A stretch of 64,000 bases of DNA from Sipunculus nudus. Lineage: Eukaryota; Annelida; Sipuncula; Golfingiida; Sipunculidae. Under the pieces are notes generated by a model. That model was not told where the DNA came from. It was given only the letters and a program-made list of their open reading frames with translations, and did no database searches. The stretch spans positions 25,974,008 to 26,038,007 of the forward strand of contig CM049313.1 in NCBI GenBank assembly GCA_026874595.1. Direction: 5' to 3'. Position numbers and translations under genes: made by a program. Shown piece by piece: positions 24,820 to 37,500 of the stretch. Every line of letters begins with the position of its first letter. Positions within the stretch are counted from its first letter, which is position 1.

Positions 24820-26030
24820 TTTAGCTCAGCTGACTGAAAGTAAACTACCGGTATGATATAGGAATGGCGCTTTGTCCGTCGTCCGTCAGGCCGTCTGGCC
24901 GTCCGGGCGCCCATTAGCAAGGAACAAATCGTAACCGATAACCCTAAAAGTTTCTAACTGATAATCAATGGGATCAATAATAAATCTCCTGGGAAACCTG
25001 AAATTAGGTCACTGCGACATATATCCTCCGAGCTATGGGGCTTGCAATTACCCCCAGAATAATTGAATTATTGATACAAAACCTCCAGTATTTTGAAAAT
25101 TTATGAATGGATTGCCATGAATCTCGTCTTAATTATTGACCTTGACTCTAGTTTTGTGAGTTCCCTAAAACTGGTGGCGCCACCTATATTTTTTAAATTT
25201 TTATATTTTTTTTATTTTTGAGACCATCAACTGACAGCAATTATGTCAGTTTCAGAGCTGTGGTTTCATTTAGTGTCCCGAGACCTGCTGTGTTATTTGA
25301 CCATAAGCGGGTGCCCTTTAGTTATCACCCTGTCTGTCCGTCTGTCGGACAATCCTTCTATCCAAAAATTATTTTTCGGATTATAACTCCATTTTGGATT
25401 GACATACAGATCTTCAAACCTGGCTTATACATGGTCCACTACTAACGCAAGAAACCTCTTGAACTGGGGCGATGAGGTCGAAGGCCAAGGTCACAGGGCC
25501 CAATTATTTAACAAGATTGTGGATGTATTTTAAGCCAAACTTTTCATCCCAAATCTTCCATCTCGCGCATATAGCTGACCTGTCAATAGGGGAAGAACGT
25601 AATTGATTTTGGGGTCACAAGGTCGAAAGTCATGTTCACAGGGGCCAACTGTCAACAAATTTGTTTCCAGATGAGAACTCCAGTTTGGATTGAAATATTG
25701 GTTTCAAACTTGACTTTTATATGGCCTACCACCAAAGAGGGAACCCTATTAATTTTCGGGTTATGAAACCAAAGGTCAAGGTCCCAAGACCAAATTCATT
25801 AAAAAATGTGGATGCATTTTAAGCCTACACTTTCATCACAAATCTTCCATCATCCACATGTGGCTCACCTGCCAATAGGGGAAGATATTTTTTCGATTTC
25901 GGGGTCACAAGGTCAAAGGTCAAAGTCAAAGATCCCATCCATGTGCAAAATGCTTTATGGACGATAACTCCGGTCTAGATGGACAGATTGGCTTCAAACC
26001 TGATTTATAAATGCCTCACAACTAATCACT
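24820..26030 (+). mobile_element. interspersed repeat, family A (AGGTCA-rich), copy 1
   Basis: It opens with TTAGCTCAGCTGACTGAAAG and a CCGTC/CCGTCC-rich head, then a phrase like AACAAATCGTAACCGATAAC. The same head recurs at 42340 and 51080. Downstream come GGTGGCGCCACC (25173) and a block repeated twice: CCAATAGGGGAAGA, GGGGTCACAAGGTC, CCAAATCTTCCATC-type phrases. No long open frame survives. The class is unknown. The family is seen again in introns 2 and 3, so it is mobile or was mobile. Confidence 0.7.
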
Positions 26031-26900
26031 TAGTTCACTTAGTATATCTTGGTTACAATAGATAAATATATACATATTTATATATTATCGATTTATATAT
26101 GTACAAAGTAATCCACTGAGTTTTTTTAACATGAATCAGCCCTTATATCACAGGAATAAATTTTTAATATCTTATTCTTCAGTAATTTTTTACCATTAAA
26201 AATGTACTTTGACTATAGGCCTAAGTTTTGCCAGTGCCAGTATTACAATTAATGATCAGACTGGAATTTATAAAGAAAATTCTATCTTTTAAATATGCGG
26301 ATAGGCTTTAGTATACTATTCAATTTGGATTCATTAAATGTACCAATGTATATTTTGCCACATTAAGATGAAAAATGCAATAATTATTCCGGAATTTTCA
26401 TTTTTATGACTTCCCTTGCAGGTCGGGTACAACATTTTCGGGGTTTCTGACCGTCAGTTGTACATGTGACGGGATTTTATGATACATATTGTATATGGAT
26501 ACATTTTTCTGACCTTTTTCAAATTAACAATTTAAATTCAATCCAGGTTGTTAACTTTTAAATTAAATATAAACATAACATACAAATAAACCCACGCTAC
26601 TAAATGTGCACACATATACAGGCGTAAGAACCTTTCTAAACAAACTTTTGTTTTACAGTATGTATACATGTTTCAGTCAGGAATGTTTAGTCAGTATTAA
26701 TTTACATCATATTGCTAAAGCAGGCATTATATTGTTTAAGGGTTCAGCAAACCTTTTTAGGACGCTATATGTACATGTATTTATTGATTTTTTAAAACTG
26801 AAAATCGGATTGTTAACAATCATATATAATTAGGATCTATATCCCCCTCTGCTTTATTAAATGGCATATCTGTTCATTGTATAAACGGGCCATTTCTGGC
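26031..26900 (+). other. intron 1, nothing recognised
   Basis: AT-rich non-coding DNA. Confidence 0.5.
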
Positions 26901-26902
26901 AT

Positions 26903-26913
26903 TCTCTCTCTAG

Positions 26914-26996
<83 letters not shown>

Positions 26997-26997
26997 G
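26903..26997. repeat. (CT)n-(CA)n-(TA)n compound microsatellite
   Basis: Three dinucleotide tracts in series: CT to 26938, CA to about 26972 and TA to 26997. Confidence 0.93.
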
Positions 26998-26999
26998 TT

Positions 27000-27688
27000 G
27001 CGTGCATATTAATTGTAAAACATTACCATAATAGTTGTTAATAAGCACTGAGTATCCCGTGTACATAAAGGTTACAATGAATCTGTTTGACGTTTCAGTA
27101 ATCCACCCTAAATCCCTAATGAGGCACAATTCGACGGAAAAGTTGACCCCAAAATTTATTTTGAGGTATGACTCTCTCTTTTTTCGCGTTGGTTCCTCAC
27201 AACCTTGACTGTAAGTTGGTAGGTTTTCAGTCGTGGGAAATTTCGTTAAAGAAAAATATATCTAGGCGAACTGTACTACAATGTTTAATTTTTTTGTGCA
27301 CATATTGCTCATACTTATTTTTCTTATTCTGGTAGGCTATTGGTTATATTTAACACCAATCATTTCATTTTCCCTTTTTGACCTATCATTTTGTCTAATA
27401 GCTCTCACTGATAAAATAACCCATCAAATTAACCACACGATACTACAAATATGTTTGTAAAAAAATAGCTTAAATAAGAACAGGTTTCTTGTTTTTTATT
27501 CAAATTTTGCTTAATATACATAAATCTTTTATGAAGTTTACTGAGTACACACTTACAAAGGAGGTGAGACTAATATTTTTCACCTATATATATGTTTCCA
27601 TAACCTGTATACTACAGGGAAGCACTCTAAGTCTGAGTTATAAACTCGTGTCTGGGTTTTTTGGGTTATTTGAAATAACAACTTTCAT
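27000..27688 (+). other. intron 1, nothing recognised
   Basis: AT-rich non-coding DNA directly before the motif cluster. Confidence 0.5.
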
Positions 27689-29487
27689 AGTAACGTAAGT
27701 ATCTTCATTTTTTTCCAGACTTCATATTTTCCTCTTACATGCTTCTTTAAGTTCAAAAACTGTTTCAAATGGTGAGAAAAGCGTAAAAAAATGTGAAGTC
27801 ACCTGATAGAATGATTAAATTCCTATAGAAAACCTTTGAGAATGTAACGTATGTATCTTTCTCGAGGATTTGCGGGTAATTCCTGTATCATTTGAGAGGA
27901 GTGAGAAAGGTGTCCATCAGTTCTAACGCAACATTGTAGGACACTTTAAAGATTCCGACATATATAAATTGCAAAAGGTGATATAATAATGATAAACATG
28001 CATGCATGTCGTTTTTAACCAACATTCCAAAAACATACTTTTTAGGCTTCAGCAAACAAATGCTCAATTTTAATATATAACAACTGTGTCGAATTTCTAA
28101 ATGAAAGTGTTTTATGTTGTTTCTAGTCCTAAACAACAAGAAAAAAAAGATTCGACGAGAAAAAACGGGGCAAACTGCATGTACATTGTAAATCTTGAGA
28201 AAGAAGTAACGTATGTATCATACTCTTGAATTTCAAGATACCAACACGAATTGAAGCATTTAAAGCGTTGAAATAGTTTTTTATAGTGTTTTAATGGTTT
28301 CTGAATGATAAAAGGCTATCCCAACTCGTGGTGTTCAGGTGATTGTTTCATTCAGAAAAATAATAATTTAGTGATCCTTCTTTTAACCTTTCTCTCTTTC
28401 TCATTCATGATTGAACATGTTGCACAATATATGTGTGTATATAAAAAGTACTTTGCAGAGTCCTTATGTGAATTTATATATTTTCATAAAGTTAGTATTT
28501 TCATTTTTAAACATTATTGTTCGGAAGTTGCACCATTTTTGCACATGAGCATAGGCGCCTAAAGTTAAAATACATACGTTACCAGTAGTAACGTATGTAT
28601 CGCTACGTTACCATTTATACTGGCTGGAAAGTTAAAAAAAAGACAATTCTCTGTTTTTTAAATTAGTCATCTGAGAGGCATTCTGTGTATTCTGTATACT
28701 TTCCACAGAACTAATATGATGAAATAAAGCAAGAACACATATTTGAAGCTGAAGATGTCGCCAGAAAATATACTTCCAAGGATATTACAGTGAAAAAATT
28801 ATACCCTAGGATTTCTTTATGGCATTTAAACTTATGGCGATCTGAGCAACTCTCCAGGAAGTAAAGGTTGTGTGTTGCTCTATATAAAACGCCTGTTTCG
28901 CATTTCTTAGTAACGTATGTACCGGTAACGTATGTATTATTTGGGGAAACATGCAGGACCTTCAAATACACAATATTTAACCATCGCCAGAAATAATTTT
29001 ATTTTGTATCAACTGTTTACAGATATTTAACTAACATAAGTAATATTATATTAGTGTCCATAACATTTTGGCGTTTTAAATTCGCAGGTAACGTATGTAT
29101 CGATTACCTTTGCGTCACTAAGACTGCATGATACAATATCATATACTAGAAAAAAAACAAGGGTAACTGACATTTTTTTTAATTATTCAAAAACATAACT
29201 TGTGATCCATCGGTTCGGGACCCTTCCTGACTTAACCTAGCTGAAGAAGAAAATTTTCCAGTGGAAATTACTTTTCTGTCACGTATTTATCAATAAAGTT
29301 GTGTCACCACTATCATGTTGGTGATAAAATAAGTAGATGGAAATACCGACACAGAAACTTTTTCATAAAGTTGCAAGATAAATGCCCCATCCTTGAGGAA
29401 GTTTCAGTTCTGTATATTAAACCAAGTTCCGATGTTATTGACAGCTAATGGTCCGATTTTGTGTTTGGCGTCAGTAACGTATGTATT
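27689..29487. repeat. cluster of a dispersed 13-bp motif GTAACGTATGTAT
   Basis: GTAACGTATGTAT, or a one-base variant, occurs on the + strand at about 27690 (variant GTAACGTAAGTAT), 27844, 28207, 28588, 28910, 28925, 29088 and 29474, and on the minus strand at 28570-28582. The 28570 and 28588 copies form a perfect 13-bp-arm hairpin with a 5-bp loop. Spacing is 15-390 bp and the DNA between copies shows little similarity, so this is not an ordinary tandem array. I do not recognise the motif. See the finding. Confidence 0.8.
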
Positions 29488-30085
29488 GATTTGGGTACTT
29501 TGCAAGCCTACTGTACAAAGTAAAGAATCAGAATTATATAAATGAGTATTGGCATATGAAGAGTCATGTATGTTGTGTGTACGTACAAAAATACACTGTT
29601 CCTAACTTGTTATTAGTGTGTATAATACTGCCCCCCTCAGTTGTGCCTCAATAGTGATTTTGGGTGAATCACGCACACACATGATGCACGGATATGTACG
29701 AATATTACATTTGTTTTGAATGAAGCGCCTTTGGTTGAGAACAATATAAATACTTGAGTGTACGGTCCTCAGTGTACCTGTCTTCATAGCAAGTTTATAT
29801 GATGTAAACGCCACATTAGTGTTAGGTTTCACTACACTGGATAAGAGCGGGGCTTGACCTCTTAATCATTTTTCTCAGGTCTGCACTGTTTGGGTAATAT
29901 ATAGATGTCATAAACATATCAGACCGTCTGGCCGAGTGCTATAGGTGAAGCGGTGTATGAGCGATGTATGACGTTATGCCCATGAATCTCGGTGAAAGCT
30001 AAACACTGTAAGGTAATTTACCTGTCACCTGAGTACAAGCACTGTCACACTTTACCGTCATAAGACTGTTCTGATCATAATAACA

Positions 30086-30088
<3 letters not shown>
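29488..30088 (+). other. intron 1, nothing recognised
   Basis: Non-coding. A tRNA box-A-like phrase near 29934 has no matching box B. Confidence 0.5.

Positions 30089-30133
<45 letters not shown>
30089..30133. repeat. (TA)n microsatellite
   Basis: Uninterrupted TA tract. Confidence 0.95.
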
Positions 30134-30136
<3 letters not shown>

Positions 30137-31082
30137 ATTTTGTCTTTTCTTATAATATTTACATTCTTTACTCCTGTGAGTGGGATGTCTTGGTATACCT
30201 TTTTTTTTTGCTCACTGCCTGGTAAGTCCTGACAACACTCGGCCCACTCTACATATAACGTTATATGTTTAAAATGTGTATTTTATCATGCAAATGTGTG
30301 ATAAATGAACCTGTTCTTTATATGTATCAAATTATCTCTGTAATCCTATCTCCATCACCATTTTTATCAGTTAATAGCTACAATACCACTACTTTGATTA
30401 GGGGCGCCATGTTATGAAACAAGATCTCCATTCCCACGTATTTTTAAAATATATATTTTTTATTCTCTTATTAGATGCATTAAAAATGGTCGTAAATAAT
30501 AATTTCGAAATAATAAGTTAAATTAATTATTGTCTCTCTCTATCTTTCAAATACAAATGCTGTAATACATTTATCTTTATTTTCCATATATTTGCCTTAA
30601 AGGCTTAAATTACATCAGTACTCCGTATATTTATCAGTGCACTGACACTATAACATTTTTACTTAACCGTTATAGGTGTATGTTTGAATGCAATATGTGA
30701 CATCTGACATACTCCTGGCAGTTTACATGTATACAATGATCGGGAATTTTTCATGCACTCTGTATTCTGAAATAGGACTGAAGATTTACAATAGCCGGGC
30801 ATTATTTTCTTGCCTTTCTGTGGCAACTGAATGTCTATAGAGACACTCTGTGTCTTTGTATTCGAGAAAGGAGAACAAACACGATATGTTTACTGTTTAC
30901 TTCCACCGCGTGGCATATTAATACATTGTCAGTTACTTATGAACACTATAAGCGCCTATCCAGTCTACTTGAACAAGCTTATGTACAACGTACGGTCAGG
31001 GCCTCCGAGAGGATTCTTTTAAGGCGGTACAAAAACGCTGCCGGGCCCTTGCCCCTCCCAGCACTATAATTATTATTATTAT

Positions 31083-31086
<4 letters not shown>
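30134..31086 (+). other. intron 1, nothing recognised
   Basis: AT-rich non-coding DNA. A phrase GCTGCCGGGCCCTTGCCC at 31040 begins the GGGCCC-rich interval described next. Confidence 0.5.

Positions 31087-31127
<41 letters not shown>
31087..31127. repeat. (TA)n microsatellite
   Basis: Uninterrupted TA tract, followed after a short break by a second short one. Confidence 0.95.
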
Positions 31128-31131
<4 letters not shown>

Positions 31132-32818
31132 ATATATATATTGTAAAACTATGAAAAGACGGTTTAATTAGGAATACACGTCATGAAAAACCCGAGAAAT
31201 TAAATTTAAAAATATGCGTGGCACATATTAAAATTAATTATACGTGACCAATAGGTCAATTGCCTATTGTGCAGCTGATGAGCACAAGTTGCCTTATTTG
31301 TGACACGTAACTGAGAACATTTGATTGAAAGCACCACATAAGAAAATAGAAAAGAAATACCAAAGTCCAAAAGAGTCTAAGGATCTAAATAACAGAGCAG
31401 TTTGATTGTCCAAATGTTGCATGGTGATGGGGATATGGAGTTAATGGGAATGAGGATATAAATTTCAATATGTATCATAGCTTTAAGGAAATAGAAACAT
31501 GAAATAAAGTCGAGGCCACATACGGTATAAACAAGCGGATAAAACTGTCCATACAGATATCATTGGACCCTTGGTGCAGCCACTTGTGGTAAATTTTAGC
31601 TATTTTTTTTTCGGAAAATGTTCCTGGTCATATATGGATAAATTCTGTATAATGGGCATTAGGAATCGTTTTCATATTTCGTTTGGTGACATGCAGACGA
31701 TAACCAAACCACAGGCGCTTGTGAATGTGTTTTTACTCAGAAACGTCAATGGCGTAGTTTAGGAGTTTGCATAAACCTTTTAATCAAAGCAACTGAATTC
31801 AGATGACAACATCGGTATTACAAAGAAGTCAAACACAATTATAATGAATACATTAATTGCAAGGTCATCGAAAGAGAAATTATCACTGCTGATTGTGAAT
31901 ATTATATTACTATGATCGGACCAATAATAGTAAACATGTGTAACCAAAAATTATACAGGCGACCAATATATAAAATGGCCCACTTAGACCCTCCTGGGCA
32001 ACCCGTATATAGACCCTGTTCAAAGATAACTCAAATATAAAAGTCTCCCCATAGGCCTATTTTCAGTTTTTATTGGGCCTTAATTAAGACACCTTCACCA
32101 GGCCGGGCCATCTTTGACACCCCCCCCCCCAACCTCGCAGCGATCACTCTGGATTAAAAGCAAAATAACCCTTAAAAACAAATTAAACATATTCCATATT
32201 TTATGTATTTAGGCCCAACTTCCCCAGAAAACTATGGCCGACCCGAGCCCCTTTGAACGGTCCCGCATGATTAAAGTCATACAAAAAGATACACACAAAC
32301 CCAAAAATAATTGTCATTTAAAGTAATTTTTAGACTAATAAATCCTTTGGCCTCCCAAGGCTACCTCACATCCTCCTGATTGAAACCATGTAACAGACAA
32401 ACAATTGAAATATACATAGTCCCCGGGCCCAATACAACTCCTTGGTGGCCCGGGCCCCACAGACCTACCTGATTCAAAACATGTAGAAGTTACTGCAAAA
32501 AAGAAAGTCTTCCTTATTTTCAGTTACAAGCCTTTTATTGGTCAATATATTTACTATAGGGTTCCCTTTAACAACTGGTCCCACTTTATATACACGTTAA
32601 AAATATAATGTTCATGCATTGCATAGGGTCCTGTGAAAATCCTGGTCGGCCGGGCCCTTTCTTTGCACTCTGGAATCCGGATTAAGAACAATATGTCACT
32701 TAAATAAATAATTTAGATGAGTCTTCCCTACTTCCAACTTTTTTATGCCTTCTTGGAAATTTTTCGCCCGCCCGGGCCCCTTTTCGGCCCCCGGGCCCCG
32801 GTACGATGTACCGGCTGA
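31128..32818 (+). other. intron 1 with scattered GGGCCC-rich phrases
   Basis: No gene. From about 31980, GC-rich phrases (AGGCCGGGCC, GCCCGGGCCCC, GGCCGGGCCC, CGCCCGGGCCCC) recur every 100-250 bp in AT-rich DNA near 32100, 32440, 32650 and 32770. This hints at a diverged repeat of about 200 bp. I could not define a unit. Confidence 0.4.
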
Positions 32819-32840
32819 CCCCCCCCCCCCCCCCCCCCCC
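32819..32840. repeat. poly(C) tract, 22 bp
   Basis: Pure C run preceded by GGGCCCCGGTACGATGTACC, itself containing the inverted repeat GGTAC-GATG-TACC. Such runs are prone to slippage and sequencing error. Confidence 0.9.
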
Positions 32841-33575
32841 GAGGCCCTGCGTACGGTACATAGTTTACGCACAGAGCCGTGCAGATATATACAACGTATA
32901 GTTATGCGTGGAGCTCGGTCTGCGCGTGCGCCACATTGGCAGAGCAGTCAATCTGTCCCTAGCACATGCCGTTTTTAATTGCAGATTAATATGTATGTGT
33001 GTTTTTGGCTGGTGATATGGGCGCACGTGTTGATTTAGCATTGAACGTGAAAGTAACTCCCCCCTGTTTTGGCGGAGTGAGACGTAGCTGATTGGTTGAG
33101 CAGATGCTGGTAGGATAATGCCAGGTGTCCTCCTGTGGTTACTGACATGTGTAATTATCCTCGGCATGGCAATCAGCTGGCCACTAAAACATTACCAACG
33201 TGGATCAAGTATCAAACCGCCACATTCACTCCCGTTCCACCAAATTTACCAGAACGTTATGATCAAATTAACAAAAGTATAATCTCAAGACTCGCTACGG
33301 GGAAAATTCCCTTGTATATGAAATTTCGGTTTATCCGTTTGATCTGGAGGACGGTAGAGTGATTCTCGGGGTTATAGAACCATAATGCAAACGTATAGAC
33401 TTTTGCAATTAATGCAATTCATTTCTTGGAATACAAGAACAATTTACTGAATATTCTGTGAATTTTTCATTCTTAATTTCTCTATGTTATCTTTATTTCT
33501 TATATTTTATGAGTCTAGTTATTGGACTACAAAGTCAATTGTGATGGGTGCATCAAAGAGCTAATGCTTTCATCA

Positions 33576-33583
<8 letters not shown>
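32841..33583 (+). other. intron 1, nothing recognised
   Basis: Non-coding and non-repetitive. Confidence 0.5.

Positions 33584-33634
<51 letters not shown>
33584..33634. repeat. (AT)n microsatellite
   Basis: Uninterrupted AT tract of about 45 bp. Confidence 0.95.
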
Positions 33635-33637
<3 letters not shown>

Positions 33638-34527
33638 TGTATGTTGATTTCGTTAGCGGTTTATAGGTTAACCCCAAAAAAAAATTCTATAACCAGTTTC
33701 AACGAAAATGTGTGACAGGACAGGACACGTGGCAGGGCAGATTTCAGATTTTTTAGCAATGGCTGGACGGATTATGATCAAATTTTGAGCACTTGAAGAT
33801 TTTATGTGGATTTTTGTATGATTTTTATGCTTTGAATTGTTATTTGATAGTGTACTCCCCCAAGAAAAAGGAATGATGTACATTAGCTCCAAATATAACC
33901 CTATCCTCAAACAAAATTTGAAGAAAATAAACCCATGCAGTCAGTTTTTCAACCCTCGTGCAAACAAACTATAGTCAAATGGGTTAATGTTACTCTCAAA
34001 CCTCTATAAATAAATTAGGAATATATAGTAAGTTTTCTCGGCAATCGTTTGGAGGATTACCACTTGGATTATATTAATCTTGGTAAAGTATATATTCATT
34101 TGAATAATGATGTGGTATTTCATACATTTTTGACAATATTATGAGGTATGTGTTTTTTTTCTGACCTTTGTAACCATCGGACATGCCATTCAGACCTGAG
34201 ACACAGGCGGCCATTTTATCAGAATAAATGGATGCGCATTATCCTCACATATATTCCTGTCCTTATGCAAGTTTATATTATCATTGTAGAATCATCTGGT
34301 AATGGTACATTCTATCCAACCAGTGTGCACTTGACGATCTGAATTGTCTGATAATACATTTATGGTCCACATTCTGCTTTTGTCAATGCAAAATTTTTGC
34401 AGGTCTTAAGGCCCCTTTTTTTAATGAAAATCTCAATATTATCCTTTTAATTCCTCTTGGGTTTCCCCATCAATAATTAATGTATAGACAACATTGCGTT
34501 AGGTCTCATGATAGAGTAACGGTTCCA
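33635..34527 (+). other. intron 1, nothing recognised
   Basis: AT-rich non-coding DNA leading into the large minisatellite. Confidence 0.5.
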
Positions 34528-37500
34528 TGCCTATACTTTCACCTAAAACCATGACATCGTCAGGTGGTGTACTTATCACATGCCTGTGATGTCACACACA
34601 ACCATGACATCGTCAGGTGGTGTACTCATCTCATGCCTGTACTGTCACCTACAACCATGACATCGTCAGGTGACGTACTCATCTCATGCCTGTACTGTCA
34701 CCTACAACCATGACTTGTTCAGGTGGTGTACTCATCTCATTCCTGTACTGTCACCTATAACCATGACATCGTCAGGTGGTGTATACTGATCTCATGCCTG
34801 TACTGTCACCTACAACCATGACATCGTCAGGTGGTGTACTCATACCACGCCTGTACTGTCCTCTACAACCATGACATGGTCAGGTGGTGTACTCATCTCA
34901 TTCCTGTACTGTCACCTACAACCATGACATCGTCAGGTGGTGTACTGATCTCATGCCTGTACTGTACCTACAACCATGACATCGTCAGGTAGAGTACTCA
35001 TCTCATGCCTGTACTGTCACCTACAACCATGACATCGTCAGGTGGTGTACTCATACCACGCCTGTACTGTCAACTACTACCATGACATCGTCAGGTGAAG
35101 TACTCATCTCATCCCTGTACTGTCACCTACAACCATGAAATCGTCAGATGGTGTACTCACCCAACGCCTGTACTGTCATCTACAACCATGACATCGTCAG
35201 GTGGTGTACTTATACCACGCCTGTACCGTCACCTACATCCATGACATCGTCAGGTGGTGTACTCATCCAAGCTCTGTACTGTCACCTACAACCGTGACAT
35301 CGTCAGGTGGTGTACTCATCCAACGCCTGTACTGTCACCTACAACCATGACATCGTCAGGTGGAGTACTCATCTCTTGCCTGTACTGTCACCTACAACCG
35401 TGACATCGTCAGGTGGTGTACTCATCTCATGCCTGTACTGTCACGTACAACCATGACATCGTCAGGTGGAGTACTCATCTCATCCCTGTACTGTCACCTA
35501 CAACCATTAAATCGTCAGATGGTATACTCACCCAACGCCTGTACTGTCACCTACAACCATGACATCGTCAGGTGGTGTACTTATCTCATGCCTGTACTGT
35601 CACGTACAACCATGATATCGCCAGGTAGTGTACTCATCCAACGCCTGTACTGTCACCTACAACCATGATATCTTCAGGTGGTGTACTCATCCAACGCCTG
35701 TACTGTCACCTACAATCATAACATCGTCAGGTGGTCTACCCATCTCATGCCTGTTCTGTCACCTACAACCATGACATCGTCAGGTAGAGTACTCATCTCA
35801 TGCCTGTACTGTCACCTACAACCATGACATGGTCAGGTGGTGTACTCATCTCATTCCTGTACTGTCACCTACAACCATGACATCGTCAGGTGGTGTACTG
35901 ATCTCATGCCTGTACTGTACCTACAACCATGACATCGTCAGGTAGAGTACTCATCTCATGCCTGTACTGTCACCTACAACCATGACATCGTCAGGTGGTG
36001 TACTCATACCACGCCTGTACTGTCAACTACTACCATGACATCGTCAGGTGAAGTACTCATCTCATCCCTGTACTGTCACCTACAACCATGAAATCGTCAG
36101 ATGGTGTACTCACCCAACGCCTGTACTATCACCTACAACCAGGACATCGTCAGGTGGTGTACTTATCTCATGCCTGTACTGTCACCTACAACCATGACAT
36201 CGTCAGGTGGAGTACTCATCTCATGCCTGTACTGTCACCTACTACCATGGCATCGTCAGGTGATGTACTTATACCACGCCTGTACCGTCACCTACAACCA
36301 AGACATCATCAGAAGGTGTACTCATCCAGCGCCTGTCCTGTCACCTACAACCATGACACCGTCAGGTGGTGTACTCATCCAGCGCCTGTCCTGTCACCTA
36401 CAACCATGACATCGTCAGGTGGAGTACTCATCTCATGCCTGTACTGTCACTTACAACCATGAAATCGTCAGAGGGTGTACTCATCCAACGCCAGTACTGT
36501 CACCTACAACCATGACATCGTCAGGTGGTGTACTTATCTCATGCCTGTACTGTCACGTACAACCATGACACCGTCAGGTAGTGTACTCATCCAACGCCTG
36601 TACTGTCATCTACATCCATGGCATCGTCAGGTGATGTACTTATACCAGGCCTGTACCGTCACCTACAACCAAGACATCATCAGAAGGTGTACTCATCCAG
36701 CGCCTGTCCTGTCACCTACAACCATGACATCGTCAGGTGGAGTACTCATCTCATGCCTTTACTGTCACTTACAACCATGAAATCGTCAGAGGGTGTACTC
36801 ATCCAACGCCTGTACTCTCACCAACAACCATGACATCGTCAGGTGGTGTACTCATCTCATGCCTGTACTGTCACGTACAACCATGACACCGTCAGGTAGT
36901 GTACTCATCCAACGCCTGTACTATCACCTTCAACCATGGCATCGTCAGGTGGTGTACTCATCCAACGCCTGTACTGTCACCTACAACCATGATATCGTCA
37001 GGTGGAGTACTCATCTCATGCCTGTACTGTCATCTACAACCGTAACATCGTCAAGTGGTGTACTCATCTCATGCCTGTACTGTCACCTACAACCATGGCA
37101 TCGTCATGTGGTGTACTCATCCAACGCCTGTACTGTACCTACAACCATGACATCGTCAGGTAGAGTACTCATCTCATGCCTGTACTGTCACATACAACCA
37201 TGACATCGTCAGATGAAGTACTCATCTCATGCCTGTTCTGTCACCTACAACCATCACATCGTCAGGTAGAGTACTCATCTCATGCCTGTACTGTCATCTA
37301 CAACCATGACATGGTCAGGTGGTGTACTCATCTCATGCCTGTACTGTCACCTACAACCGTTACATCGTCAGGTGGTGTACTCATCTCATGCCTGTACTGT
37401 CACCTACAACCATGACTTGTTCAGGTGGTGTACTCATCTCATGCCTGTCCTGTCCTCTACAACCATGACATGGTCAGGTGGTGTACTCATCTCATTCCTG

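Noticed and set aside
29934-29960. tRNA-like CTGGCCGAGTGCTATAGG
   Set aside because: Resembles a box A, but there is no box B at the right distance and no acceptor stem.
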